Made by a program: the position numbers and the translations under genes. A DNA stretch of 64,000 nt from an uncultured Prevotellaceae bacterium (GTDB lineage Bacteria > Bacteroidota > Bacteroidia > Bacteroidales > Bacteroidaceae), in NCBI GenBank assembly GCA_946415365.1, contig CAMKSE010000006.1:124001-188000 (forward strand). The letters are read 5' to 3'. Positions 52,897 through 61,141 of this stretch are shown here, piece by piece; the stretch's first letter is position 1, and the number at the start of each line of letters is the position of its first letter. The notes below the pieces were generated by a model. That model searched no databases. It saw nothing but the letters and a program-made list of their open reading frames with translations, and was not told where the DNA came from.

Positions 52897-52904
52897 TACT
52901 TTTG
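52897..52904 (+). promoter_or_regulatory. -7 box of the NusG-like/erm(F) transcript
   Basis: TACTTTTG matches TAnnTTTG, with TTGTATTG about 19 bp upstream as a possible -33 region. The ATG of the NusG-like gene is 492 bp further on, so the leader is very long. Confidence 0.65.
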
Positions 52905-52922
52905 CAGCGGACTATTATCGCC

Positions 52923-52961
52923 ATGTTTATAGCCATTGAGGTTAGACGTGTTCTTTCGTGA
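52923..52961 (+). CDS. Leader peptide 1, 12 aa
   Basis: The ATG frame encodes MFIAIEVRRVLS and stops at TGA. It starts about 12 nt after the expected transcription start. Its ATG lies in a stem with the end of leader 2. The hydrophobic start and an RR pair resemble macrolide-stalling peptides in a general way only. No ribosome binding site is visible, as is usual in this phylum. Confidence 0.4.
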   Translation: MFIAIEVRRVLS

Positions 52962-53008
52962 TGGCATACAAGGCAGCCTACGCCGTGCTGAGTATGGCGG
53001 AGTCATAA
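52961..53008 (+). CDS. Leader peptide 2, 15 aa
   Basis: The frame encodes MAYKAAYAVLSMAES. Its ATG overlaps the TGA of leader 1 (TGATG), a typical re-initiation arrangement. Its last codons contain the ATGGCG that pairs with the start of leader 1, so ribosome position would decide which stem forms. Confidence 0.4.
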   Translation: MAYKAAYAVLSMAES

Positions 53009-53261
53009 TGACAAAGCGGTACAAAGCGGGCATTGGGTGGGAAAGATAGTCCAGACATAATGAAGGCGTTTACTAACGCTCTGTTTAAGACAGTCTGTAA
53101 TCTAGCAAATTAACAGTTATCATAGTCTTGAGCAAAGCCAACGGTAGATGTCCCGGGTGTGATAATATCGCTCCTGCGGAGACCTGTAAGCACGGATTGT
53201 ACCTTTTCGGGCACAACAATTGTTTATTATGGTCTCCTAATGGAAATGATTATTCATATCG

Positions 53262-53356
53262 GCGTGGGCTCTGACGTTGTCTGTTCAACTATGATAGGCA
53301 ATTGCTAGAGCCTCAGACTGTGGAATAGACAACAGACGTTTCCACGCTCTTTTTAT
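53262..53356 (+). terminator. Attenuator terminator before the NusG-like gene
   Basis: GCGTGG (53262-53267) pairs with CCACGC (53342-53347), with inner pairing of the TTGTCTGTT region to the AACAGAC/AGACAAC region (53327-53337). It is followed by TCTTTTTAT. A competing stem, GGCTCT (53267-53272) with AGAGCC (53307-53312), would prevent the terminator from forming. Confidence 0.6.
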
Positions 53357-53396
53357 GTCTATATTGCTATTAACGAGCAACGACATATAAGCCGAT

Positions 53397-54077
53397 ATGA
53401 ACGCATTGCTTAATGCGCATACCAAACGAGGTTGCGATTCACCTCCTCACATTGGATTTGCCTCCAATGTCTCCCCCGAAGCCCAAAGCTCACAAACAGG
53501 GGTGTCCTCGGAATATGTCCAGCAGGAAGGTTACAACTGGTTTGTTCTTCGTGCTACTTATAACAGGGTAAATGCAGCCGTAGAGAAAGCAAAGAAGAAT
53601 GATATTAAGACATACGTGCCGATGCACTATGTACTAAAAGTGATTGCTGGGAAGAAGAAGCGAATACAACAGCCTCTTCTTCCCAACTTTCTTTTTATAT
53701 ACGCCACAAGGGAACAATCAGACAGTTTTGTGAAAAAGACAGTTGATGCCCCAATCTCTTTTATAAAATATTATTTGGATAAGACGCTTCCTCCAGAGGC
53801 AAACGGTAAAAATCCTCCGCTTATTATACCATACAATGCAATGATAAATTTTATCAAAGCAACAAGTACTGATAGTGAGCATGTACGCATTGTTACAGCG
53901 GAACAGTGTCACTATAAAAGTGGAGATAAAGTACGAGTAATAGCTGGTGACTTCAAGGGAGTGGTTGGAAAAGTTGCCAGAATAGCAGGACAACAAAGAA
54001 TTGTTGTTGAGATCTCGGGATTGTGCCTTGTCGCTACTGCGTATATTCCTACTGATTTTATTGAGATTGTCAAATAA
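53397..54077 (+). CDS. UpxY/NusG-like transcription antiterminator
   Basis: The 226-aa protein has an N-terminal NGN-like domain (NWFVLRATYNRVNAAVEKAK, TYVPMHY, LLPNFLFIYA) and a C-terminal KOW-like domain (SGDKVRVIAGDFKGVVGKVA then IPTDFIEIV). This is the layout of UpxY proteins, NusG paralogues that bind the leader of their own operon and let RNA polymerase pass terminators. The gene follows a long leader with an attenuator and precedes erm(F) by 39 bp. An autoregulated loop controlling erm(F) read-through is therefore likely. Its ATG lies in a stem with 53253-53263. Confidence 0.82.
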   Translation: MNALLNAHTKRGCDSPPHIGFASNVSPEAQSSQTGVSSEYVQQEGYNWFVLRATYNRVNAAVEKAKKNDIKTYVPMHYVLKVIAGKKKRIQQPLLPNFLFIYATREQSDSFVKKTVDAPISFIKYYLDKTLPPEANGKNPPLIIPYNAMINFIKATSTDSEHVRIVTAEQCHYKSGDKVRVIAGDFKGVVGKVARIAGQQRIVVEISGLCLVATAYIPTDFIEIVK

Positions 54078-54116
54078 CACCGAAAGGCATATTGTTTAAT
54101 TTAAATTTTTTATTTT

Positions 54117-54920
54117 ATGAAGACAAAAAAGAAATTGCCCGTTCGTTTTACGGGTCAGCACTTTACTATTGATAAAGTGCTAATAAAAGATGCAATAAGA
54201 CAAGCAAATATAAGTAATCAGGATACGGTTTTAGATATTGGGGCAGGCAAGGGGTTTCTTACTGTTCATTTATTAAAAATCGCCAACAATGTTGTTGCTA
54301 TTGAAAACGACACAGCTTTGGTTGAACATTTACGAAAATTATTTTCTGATGCCCGAAATGTTCAAGTTGTCGGTTGTGATTTTAGGAATTTTGCAGTTCC
54401 GAAATTTCCTTTCAAAGTGGTGTCAAATATTCCTTATGGCATTACTTCCGATATTTTCAAAATCCTGATGTTTGAGAGTCTTGGAAATTTTCTGGGAGGT
54501 TCCATTGTCCTTCAATTAGAACCTACACAAAAGTTATTTTCGAGGAAGCTTTACAATCCATATACCGTTTTCTATCATACTTTTTTTGATTTGAAACTTG
54601 TCTATGAGGTAGGTCCTGAAAGTTTCTTGCCACCGCCAACTGTCAAATCAGCCCTGTTAAACATTAAAAGAAAACACTTATTTTTTGATTTTAAGTTTAA
54701 AGCCAAATACTTAGCATTTATTTCCTGTCTGTTAGAGAAACCTGATTTATCTGTAAAAACAGCTTTAAAGTCGATTTTCAGGAAAAGTCAGGTCAGGTCA
54801 ATTTCGGAAAAATTCGGTTTAAACCTTAATGCTCAAATTGTTTGTTTGTCTCCAAGTCAATGGTTAAACTGTTTTTTGGAAATGCTGGAAGTTGTCCCTG
54901 AAAAATTTCATCCTTCGTAG
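54117..54920 (+). CDS. erm(F): 23S rRNA adenine-N6 methyltransferase Erm(F)
   Basis: The 267-aa sequence matches what I know of Erm(F) essentially throughout: LPVRFTGQHFTIDKVLIKDA, the SAM site VLDIGAGKGFLTVHL, catalytic NIPYGITSDIFK, and the end EVVPEKFHPS. It methylates the A2058-equivalent base of 23S rRNA and so gives resistance to macrolides, lincosamides and streptogramin B. The N-terminus here reads MKTKKK, one residue longer than the usual MTKKK as I recall it. No -7 box lies in the 39 bp ahead, so expression probably depends on the leader promoter at 52.9 kb and the NusG-like protein. Confidence 0.96.
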   Translation: MKTKKKLPVRFTGQHFTIDKVLIKDAIRQANISNQDTVLDIGAGKGFLTVHLLKIANNVVAIENDTALVEHLRKLFSDARNVQVVGCDFRNFAVPKFPFKVVSNIPYGITSDIFKILMFESLGNFLGGSIVLQLEPTQKLFSRKLYNPYTVFYHTFFDLKLVYEVGPESFLPPPTVKSALLNIKRKHLFFDFKFKAKYLAFISCLLEKPDLSVKTALKSIFRKSQVRSISEKFGLNLNAQIVCLSPSQWLNCFLEMLEVVPEKFHPS

Positions 54921-55244
54921 TTCAAAGTCGGGTGGTTGTCAAGATGATTTTTTTGGTTTGGTGTCGTCTTTTTTTAAGCTGCCGCATAACGGCTGGCAAA
55001 TTGGCGATGGAGCCGACTTTTAGCACAAATGTTGAATAGAATTACTAATCTTCAACATTGCACAAAAGTTCAACCTCAAATCCGCAACCGCCCTCATAAG
55101 ATGACACAGAGGTCAAAAAGGTAGCGACACTGTGGCAAAAGAGGGTGCAACGCAGCAAAAATCGCCACAAAGACGCATTAAATCCCCTTACCCCACCATG
55201 CGACTTGAGGCAATACGCAAAATCACGACCATAAGTTGTCGGTG
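54921..55244. other. Interval between erm(F) and the IS1380 transposase
   Basis: It has no supported gene. A 67-codon leftward frame at 55045-55248 looks like read-through of the IS end. One terminal repeat of the IS should lie here, but I could not identify it by eye. Confidence 0.5.
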
Positions 55245-56531
55245 TCATCCAAAGTCATTCTGGAACACATCAGCATAAGCGTTGTTGCATGAATAGATAT
55301 TCAGCACATACTGCCTTGATGTCCTGACCCATTTGGCTGGCACAGAGATGAACTTGAAGACAAACGCCTTGATGCGGCTTGTTGCTTTGAGTCCGAACCT
55401 CTTCACGTCAAGCCTCGCCATGATGAATTTATAGAAGTTGCGTATGAGTGCCGTAAGCAGAAGAAACACCGTGTTTTCTCCCATGAAGGATTTTGGAAGC
55501 CTGTTCCAGCCGAATCCGTTATTCATTTCATCGAAGATGCGTTCCTTCCCTCCACGGAGGTTATAGAATTTGACAATCTCTTTCTCGGAAGACTCGTAGT
55601 CATTTGTAAGGATGCAGCGGTAGGTGTATTCGCCTTCCCACAGGTCAATCTCACCGTCAATTCGCTTCTGCCTTTGGATTACAAGACGGTATGCCCTCCC
55701 TTTCCATTTCTCAACAAGAATGGAGTTCAGTTCAAACTCAATGCCGCCCAGTTCCTCTCTCTTCCACCCTCTGAGTGCAAAGATGTCATCGTAGAGCGAA
55801 CCGCAGCGGTTGGCGCGGATATAGAAAGTCATGCAATGCTTTCCGACCTCTTCCACAATTTCCTCTGAGCGGGATCCGCAATCTGCCCTGAAACGATTGA
55901 CTGTCAATCCTTTCTGTTCAATCCTCTCAAAGAATCTCCTCAACGTGTCCTTCTGGTGGAAACGAACGTTAGTGTTGCCGTCGCTGTTCTCTATGCCGAC
56001 AATCATGTCGCCAATGACAGCCACACCTGGACGGTACCCGAGAAACTTCTTGTATGTGGGTTTCGCATCAAACTTCTCAGCCTCTATGAACTGGTGGTCG
56101 AAGTCAACGTCATACCCCTCGCCCTCTTTCAGCTGCCCTGTGGACAATAGGCAATTGAGGAGCAGTGTATTCAGCATGTCTGCCGTGTTGAAGTCGTAGG
56201 TCTTGCCAGTGTCGGATGTGTAGGAAATGTTATCCTGGGTCAGTTCCTTTATGGCTCTGAGAATCGTGTCGGCACTGCATGTGCGAAGTGTCGGATGAAG
56301 CGAGAGGTGGTACATCAGATGAGTGGTGACATCCTCTATGCATGAGCCGCCACAGAAATAAACGCTCATAAGCGAACGGATGATTTCGCTGTATTGATAA
56401 CCATACAGCCTACATCTCATACCGAGGGTTGAGTCGATTACAGATGAGAGATTGGAGTCAAATTGCTCCATTATTGAAAAAATTCCTCCAAAAGGAGAGA
56501 GTTTCTCAGATTTTATTGCTACCTTTGCCAT
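55245..56531 (-). mobile_element. IS1380-family insertion sequence, transposase gene
   Basis: The 428-aa transposase is complete and intact. It has the IS1380-family layout: SLMSVYFCGGSCIEDV near the N-terminus, DVDFDHQFIEAEKFDAKPTY with the first catalytic Asp near residue 143, RADCGSRSEEIVEEV with the second Asp near residue 215, and YNLRGGKERIFDEMNNGFGW with the catalytic Glu near residue 334. It would cut and paste its own ends. IS1380 members in Bacteroides often sit near resistance genes and supply promoters. Here it is downstream of erm(F) in opposite orientation, so it does not drive it. Terminal repeats were not resolved. Confidence 0.9.
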
Positions 56532-56600
56532 GTCTGTCGGGTTTGATACATATTTTGATTTGCAACACTAAGATAGGTGAAAAATCTGACATGGCAAAAT

Positions 56601-56625
56601 CCTGAGCAACTTTTTGTTGCTCAGG
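56601..56625. repeat. Perfect 10-bp hairpin with T5 loop
   Basis: CCTGAGCAAC and GTTGCTCAGG flank TTTTT. No T-run follows, so simple termination is doubtful. It lies between the IS and the coiled-coil gene, and may be a protein site or a leftover junction. Confidence 0.55.
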
Positions 56626-56650
56626 TACTTATAAAATAAGTTAAACTAAA

Positions 56651-57013
56651 ATGCTGCGGAATTTAGGATATCTTGAAGAAGAACGTAATGAACAAATTAG
56701 AAAAGAAAATGAGAGACGATTCCAACAAGAGCAACAAAGGATAAACAATCAACGTCTTCATGAGATTAATGAACGTAATCGCATTGCTTTAGAACGGGAA
56801 AATGCGAGGAGAAGAGCAGAGGAAAAAAGAAAAGCGGAACAAAAGCGAAAAGAAACCAGTCGCACAAACACAAATGTTCCTCCGTCGCAACCGAAGAATA
56901 ATCGTTGGTCAATAGGCTCTAATCCAACTCTTCTTCCACGAGCAACCTCATCAAAAACAGCAACTACAAAAACAAACTCATCTAATAAAACCGATGGAAA
57001 AGAGGGAAAGTAA
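56651..57013 (+). CDS. Charged coiled-coil hypothetical protein, 120 aa
   Basis: The N-terminal 75 residues form a highly charged helix (EERNEQIRKENERRFQQEQQ, RRRAEEKRKAEQKRKE). The C-terminal part is disordered and rich in Thr, Ser, Asn and Lys. It has no signal peptide. A TACCTTTG box at 56520-56527, inside the IS end, points toward it and may be its promoter. The function is unknown. Confidence 0.45.
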   Translation: MLRNLGYLEEERNEQIRKENERRFQQEQQRINNQRLHEINERNRIALERENARRRAEEKRKAEQKRKETSRTNTNVPPSQPKNNRWSIGSNPTLLPRATSSKTATTKTNSSNKTDGKEGK

Positions 57014-57093
57014 GTAATCTTATTGCAAAATGAATTGTATATGCAGTCAATCGCCAGTCGGTTGGCTGCATTTTTTCTGTGTGCAAGGATGGT

Positions 57094-57249
57094 CTATTCG
57101 CCACCGATGGAGGGGCGGTTAGCACCGCTCGCCTCCAGATAGTCGTTTACTGCGTCACGCATGGTGAACTCTCTCATGCCTGTCTTTGCCCAGTAGATAA
57201 GGGCATCAACAGCGGCTTTTCTTGCCTTGCTGTATTCGTTGTCTGTCAT
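57094..57249 (-). CDS. Small protein of the mobilization operon, 51 aa
   Basis: The frame encodes MTDNEYSKARKAAVDALIYW and ends NRPSIGGE. It is compact and helical, with regular codon use, and lies 21 bp after the 182-aa gene in the same orientation. It was found by direct reading, being short. A role in mobilization or regulation is inferred from position. Confidence 0.5.
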   Translation of the reverse strand: MTDNEYSKARKAAVDALIYWAKTGMREFTMRDAVNDYLEASGANRPSIGGE

Positions 57250-57270
57250 GATTCTGATGTTTTGAGTTTT

Positions 57271-57819
57271 CTAAAAAAGTGTGATGCATATCCAAATGGT
57301 GATTTCAACAAAGATGATAGACCAACTTAGGAAAGCCAAGCCGAACATCCAGGCATAGGTGCTACCGTTGAAGTATGCACCCTCCTCGATATTGCGGATT
57401 CGTTTAAGCTCTTTCTGCTGGTGAGTGAACAGGTCGTTTATCCGCTTCTCATGCTCGTCAAGGGCTTGCTTGAAAGCAGAAATGGCGGTGTTGTTCCGCT
57501 TATCCAACTGGGCAACTCCTTCATCGTTGATGCCGACTTTGAGGTTGCTCTGCTCTGCCTTGACTATGGCATGGCATATACTATCCACGATGTTGTCCGT
57601 GCTCCTGTGGGCAGCCATAAGTGCCACTTTCGTTGATTCCAACCTCCGATAGGCATTGCCCAGTTCCTCCTTTGCCTCATAGAGTGCTTTCTTGGCTGAT
57701 TCAATCTCTTTCAGGGTCACTTTGATTTCTTCCTTGCCACTCTCGATGTTCTCGTCCTCCTGCATCTGATTGTACAGGTTAAGCACATCCTGTGTGGCAT
57801 CTTTCTTGTTTCTTCCCAT
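57271..57819 (-). CDS. Mobilization-associated coiled-coil membrane protein, 182 aa
   Basis: The first 140 residues are helical and charged (EIESAKKALYEAKEELGNAY). The C-terminus has one or two membrane helices (YAWMFGLAFLSWSIIFVEIT, IWICITLF). It follows the relaxase gene by 19 bp. Proteins of this kind accompany Bacteroides relaxases and may tether the relaxosome to the membrane. Confidence 0.6.
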   Translation of the reverse strand: MGRNKKDATQDVLNLYNQMQEDENIESGKEEIKVTLKEIESAKKALYEAKEELGNAYRRLESTKVALMAAHRSTDNIVDSICHAIVKAEQSNLKVGINDEGVAQLDKRNNTAISAFKQALDEHEKRINDLFTHQQKELKRIRNIEEGAYFNGSTYAWMFGLAFLSWSIIFVEITIWICITLF

Positions 57820-57838
57820 ACCGTTCTTGTTTGAAAAG

Positions 57839-59104
57839 TTATCGTTTCATGCCTCTCTTTATCGGCTTGCAGAGTGTGTTTGCTTGCATTGCGCAACGTC
57901 TTGCCCATTCACGGTCATCATCGTCCTTATCACGTCCCCAGCCACTGCCAGGACTGCCACCGCCACCACATGACTCAGACATCGATGTGGCAGCATCAAG
58001 GTAGTTCATGAAGAGCAGCATGGCTACATTCAGAATGTCAGTGTGGCTTGCGGATCCATTCTCGGGAACTTCGATACAACTGTTCATCGTGTCGTAAGCA
58101 GTTCTCGGCATGACTATGCTGAAACGCTCACCATCGACTTCAATAATCTTTCTCAATCCGGCAGGAAGGTCAGGTTTGGCAACATTGCTTGTACGAGACA
58201 GACCACCTTGCGATGCCGTATTTCTGCTGTCCAATGTGGTAGCGTTTGAAACAGAAGGAGAAGGTCTTTGACCAACTGCAACAGGTGTTGGCTGAGGGTG
58301 CAGCTTGCGGAAGGTATTCCCGATTTTCGATGCGGTGAGATTCCTTCCTACACCCAGTTCGGAAGCCTTGATGGTAGTTTTTCCGAACTTGAAGCGGTAG
58401 CCATGCACCCTGCCTTGACCATTCTTGTCACGGATAAGCTCGATGTCATATCCCTTTGCCCTCAATCGGTCGGCATATTCATCCCAATCAAAGAACGGCA
58501 TTGAACGCAGCACATCCATACAGGCTTTGGTCACCTCTGCAATGCGTTCCTGACGAATATCCATGGCATCCTTCCAACCATGACGCTGATTGATGGCTTT
58601 CGCAGCCATCACGGCACGCTCACCGATGAACTTCACATCATTGAGATTACCGTCCATGTCGATGCGGTTCACCACCAGATGCAGGTGGGGAATGCCACTC
58701 TTGGAGTCACGGTGAAGGGCGGCAAAATATTGTGAGTTGGCTATGTTGGTCGGCTTGACCGAAGTTGCAGCCTTGCCTTTCTTCTTGCCGATGTGGTTCA
58801 CCTTGGAGATACCATCCATCTCACGAATGAACTCGTCAAGGAATCTTCTCCAGTCCTCCATAGTCCAGTTACGTGCCTCCTCCTCAGATGGGGAAAGCTC
58901 AAAGCGGATGGACGTCAGTTCGATGGGCTTCTTGGCATACCTCTGCTTGAACATGGACTGATGCAGCACCATCTCGTCCCACATGCCCATCGGCGGCAGA
59001 CCCTCGCTGAGATGGTTGGTCTTGACGATGTCCGCGCGATTGTTTTTGGTTGCGTAATTGGTCATTGCCTGACCATGCTGAATTGCTGACGCTTTTGCTA
59101 TCAT
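57839..59104 (-). CDS. Relaxase/mobilization nuclease (MobB-type)
   Basis: The 421-aa protein has an N-terminal MobA/VirD2-like relaxase domain. YATKNNRADIV is near the start, and the metal-binding GIPHLHLVVNRID is near residue 150, with a further conserved region WKDAMDIRQERIAEV. It nicks oriT and stays bound to the 5' end for transfer. The C-terminal half is Ser/Pro-rich with a Gly/Asp-rich region (SCGGGGSPGSGWGRD). Its ATG overlaps the stop of the accessory gene (ATGA), a common mobAB arrangement. Transfer requires a helper conjugation system. Confidence 0.85.
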   Translation of the reverse strand: MIAKASAIQHGQAMTNYATKNNRADIVKTNHLSEGLPPMGMWDEMVLHQSMFKQRYAKKPIELTSIRFELSPSEEEARNWTMEDWRRFLDEFIREMDGISKVNHIGKKKGKAATSVKPTNIANSQYFAALHRDSKSGIPHLHLVVNRIDMDGNLNDVKFIGERAVMAAKAINQRHGWKDAMDIRQERIAEVTKACMDVLRSMPFFDWDEYADRLRAKGYDIELIRDKNGQGRVHGYRFKFGKTTIKASELGVGRNLTASKIGNTFRKLHPQPTPVAVGQRPSPSVSNATTLDSRNTASQGGLSRTSNVAKPDLPAGLRKIIEVDGERFSIVMPRTAYDTMNSCIEVPENGSASHTDILNVAMLLFMNYLDAATSMSESCGGGGSPGSGWGRDKDDDDREWARRCAMQANTLCKPIKRGMKR

Positions 59105-59496
59105 AACATATCCAAGAATTTGTCTCTAATGCGGCTCAATTCCTCTATCAGGGTGTTGATGCCTTGAAGCCAACGTTCCATGAAGTCGGCTCTCTTGAAG
59201 AGTTTTAGTCTCTCGGTCTGTGGCAGGGCATGAAGCGCATTGCGCACATAAACCAGTTCAGACCTTGCCCCGATTAAGCCCTTCAAGGCTTCCTCCTGCT
59301 CTGCGGTCATGGGTAGGGATGGCTTGTGTCCGATGCCTAAGTCATGAAGATATGTGCTCTTGCTCCTGCCTGACAGTCGGGCATTATGTACTACCAAGTC
59401 GTAGTGTTCTTCTGTGAAACGAACGTCAATGTGTCTGGTCTTCGGAGGTCTCTTCCTTGAGGTTTTCTCCGTGTTGTTATTCTTGTCTTTTGTCAT
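59101..59496 (-). CDS. Relaxosome accessory protein (MobA/MobC-like)
   Basis: The 131-aa basic protein has a ribbon-helix-helix-like start (TRHIDVRFTEEHYDLVVHNA, then RSKSTYLHDLGIG) and a C-terminal helix pair. Such proteins bind oriT and help the relaxase open the DNA. It is translationally coupled to the relaxase gene and precedes it, and lies next to the candidate oriT. Confidence 0.8.
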   Translation of the reverse strand: MTKDKNNNTEKTSRKRPPKTRHIDVRFTEEHYDLVVHNARLSGRSKSTYLHDLGIGHKPSLPMTAEQEEALKGLIGARSELVYVRNALHALPQTERLKLFKRADFMERWLQGINTLIEELSRIRDKFLDML

Positions 59497-59726
59497 TGTA
59501 GATGGGGTTTATAAAGTTTATACTTGATATAACAGGACAGCCAATGTGAGCCTGCGAACATTCAAGAATGCCAGTAGGAAGCGGTGGGCGAAGCGAAACC
59601 GTCTGACACTGGTACTTCTTGTTTAGACCTCCGAAAAAAAACTACGGCTAATAGAGGTAGCGGCTTCTGGATAGCTTGCCTGTCGGGAACGTCAATAGTC
59701 GAAATAAGGGAAAAGTAGAGATGACA
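59497..59726. other. Candidate oriT region of the inserted element
   Basis: This is the non-coding stretch directly upstream of the mobilization genes, the usual oriT place. It contains the short inverted repeat CATTC-AA-GAATG near 59560 and a GC-rich patch (GGGCGAAGCGAAACCG). No nick site consensus could be assigned by eye. Confidence 0.4.
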
Positions 59727-60569
59727 TCATGAGTGACTTGGGGTGATATGCGCGCCATGTCTCTCCGTGTGATCCTCGCATCGTCCTTCATGGGGCGGTG
59801 GCTGCAAGAGGTTGCCCTCGTCATCATAGACAGGAGACGGCAGCAACTCAATGGGTGATGCCCCTTCTCCTTGATTGCAGTCATCTTCTGACGGCTGTCC
59901 AACCTCATACTCAAAATGGTCATCACCTTCCTTTTCCCTTTGTTTGAAGTCTTGTGGTATCGGAGAAGGATCTGAAAGTCCATCCCCGATAACATGAGAA
60001 TTAACGAAAGGGGAAGAGGTATTATAAGAGGCAGGAACATGGGGCTGCAGAATGTCAGTAGTGGCAGGATTGACGCTGCTGTCTTTCTGCTGACCTATGC
60101 CATTGGAAAGATTGCCTTCCGAAGAGCAAGCGGTATCGGATGGGACATTGGACACCGATTCCTCTTGGGTGGCGGAAGTCACGGATTGACGGTTGTAGAA
60201 GGGGTTCTTGATGGCTTCCTTGATGCCGTCAACGTACCAGAAGGCGATGCATAGTATCGTATGTATGGAGGTGCGGTTGTTCCTCTCGGTTGAGAGGATG
60301 CCCACCTGATTGAACAGTTCCACCACCTTTGCCGCTGTCTTGCGGTCACACTTCCAAAGGGCAGACAGCTCAACGGTAGAGATGGCAAACTGCCCGATGG
60401 AGAGAGAAGCGGAGAAGCCTGTCTTCAGATAAACACTTGGCTTGGTGGATGCCATTGATACAAAAGTGCCGAAGGCGGTCATGCGGTGGAAGCCCTGCCT
60501 GTCATCCTTCAAGAAATCGAGCTGTTCCTTGGTCAGCAGGATTCCGTATTTTATGCTTTGGTTACTCAT
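59727..60569 (-). CDS. Hypothetical protein with winged-helix N-terminus, 280 aa
   Basis: Residues 1-125 look like a winged helix used by replication or control proteins of mobile elements (GILLTKEQLDFLKDDRQGFH, ELSALWKCDRKTAAKVVELF, ILSTERNNRTSI). The second half is disordered, rich in Ser, Pro, Asn and acidic residues. It lies between the oriT candidate and the helix-turn-helix gene. It may be a DNA-binding regulator of mobilization or copy number. Confidence 0.55.
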   Translation of the reverse strand: MSNQSIKYGILLTKEQLDFLKDDRQGFHRMTAFGTFVSMASTKPSVYLKTGFSASLSIGQFAISTVELSALWKCDRKTAAKVVELFNQVGILSTERNNRTSIHTILCIAFWYVDGIKEAIKNPFYNRQSVTSATQEESVSNVPSDTACSSEGNLSNGIGQQKDSSVNPATTDILQPHVPASYNTSSPFVNSHVIGDGLSDPSPIPQDFKQREKEGDDHFEYEVGQPSEDDCNQGEGASPIELLPSPVYDDEGNLLQPPPHEGRCEDHTERHGAHITPSHS

Positions 60570-60666
60570 CTTGAAAAACTGATTATTAGTGAAACGGATT
60601 ACTCAGCAAAGAAAGAATGAATAGTTTCTCTTTCCCCTTTCGTAAAAAGTAGATTACATGATTCTC

Positions 60667-61116
60667 TTATCCGTCATGCCATTCTTCCCCATCAGGATTT
60701 TTCTCGCCCTTGACCCTCTTCATGGAGGCAGGCTTGTTCTTCTTGCTTTTCTGCAACATTGCCAGATGAGCCTCGAAGTCTGCCTGTTCCTCCTGGGTCG
60801 ATTCGTAAGGCTTGTCCCATGAGCCACCTGCCTCAATCCATTTTATCAGCTGGTCTTTGAAGAAGTAGAGCGTGTTCCCTCTCTTGTAGAAAGGAATGCG
60901 CCTTTCAGATGTGTAAGCATAAAGCGATGAGACTTTCTTTCGGACGAAGGCACTTGCCTCTCTGATGTCCATAAGAACATGGTCATTCTCGCTCGGAGCA
61001 TTGCCTATTCTCTGACCAATGTCATCAAGACGAGTCATCATCGTATTGACCTTTGTCAGAAGTTCGCCAACTGCACTGGGCAGTTGGTCGAACGATAATG
61101 ATTTGTTTTCTTCCAT
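60667..61116 (-). CDS. Helix-turn-helix protein, excisionase-like
   Basis: The 149-aa protein has a MerR/HTH_17-type domain (LMDIREASAFVRKKVSSLYA, RRIPFYKRGNTLYFFKDQLI) and a basic tail. Such proteins next to an integrase usually bend DNA for excision. It lies 25 bp downstream of the integrase gene and is probably co-transcribed with it. Confidence 0.75.
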   Translation of the reverse strand: MEENKSLSFDQLPSAVGELLTKVNTMMTRLDDIGQRIGNAPSENDHVLMDIREASAFVRKKVSSLYAYTSERRIPFYKRGNTLYFFKDQLIKWIEAGGSWDKPYESTQEEQADFEAHLAMLQKSKKNKPASMKRVKGEKNPDGEEWHDG

Positions 61117-61141
61117 TTGTTATCCTGATTATGTTTTTCAC

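Larger units (their letters stand above)
52909..53401 (+). ncRNA. Structured 5' leader of the NusG-like/erm(F) operon
   Basis: Several perfect stems can be read: GGACTAT (52909) with ATAGTCC (53046), CGCCAT (52919) with ATGGCG (52994), GCGTT/AACGC (53066-53079), GGAGACC (53178) with GGTCTCC (53231), and TTCATATCGGC (53253) with GCCGATATGAA (53391), the last covering the start codon of the NusG-like gene. The first two stems enclose two mini-ORFs. The arrangement suggests alternative structures coupled to translation or to binding of the antiterminator. Confidence 0.6.

Noticed and set aside
52824..53033. Leftward 69-codon frame opposite the erm(F) leader.
   Set aside because: It is antisense to the structured leader and to both mini-ORFs, and has no promoter or domain.
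53041..53060. GAAAGATAGTCC resembles the S element of group I introns (AAGATATAGTCC).
   Set aside because: The partner P, Q and R elements are not recognisable and the region fits better as a leader in which ATAGTCC pairs with GGACTAT at 52909.
55045..55248. 67-codon leftward frame after the IS1380 transposase.
   Set aside because: It lies in the IS end region, lacks any family feature and overlaps the end of the transposase gene.
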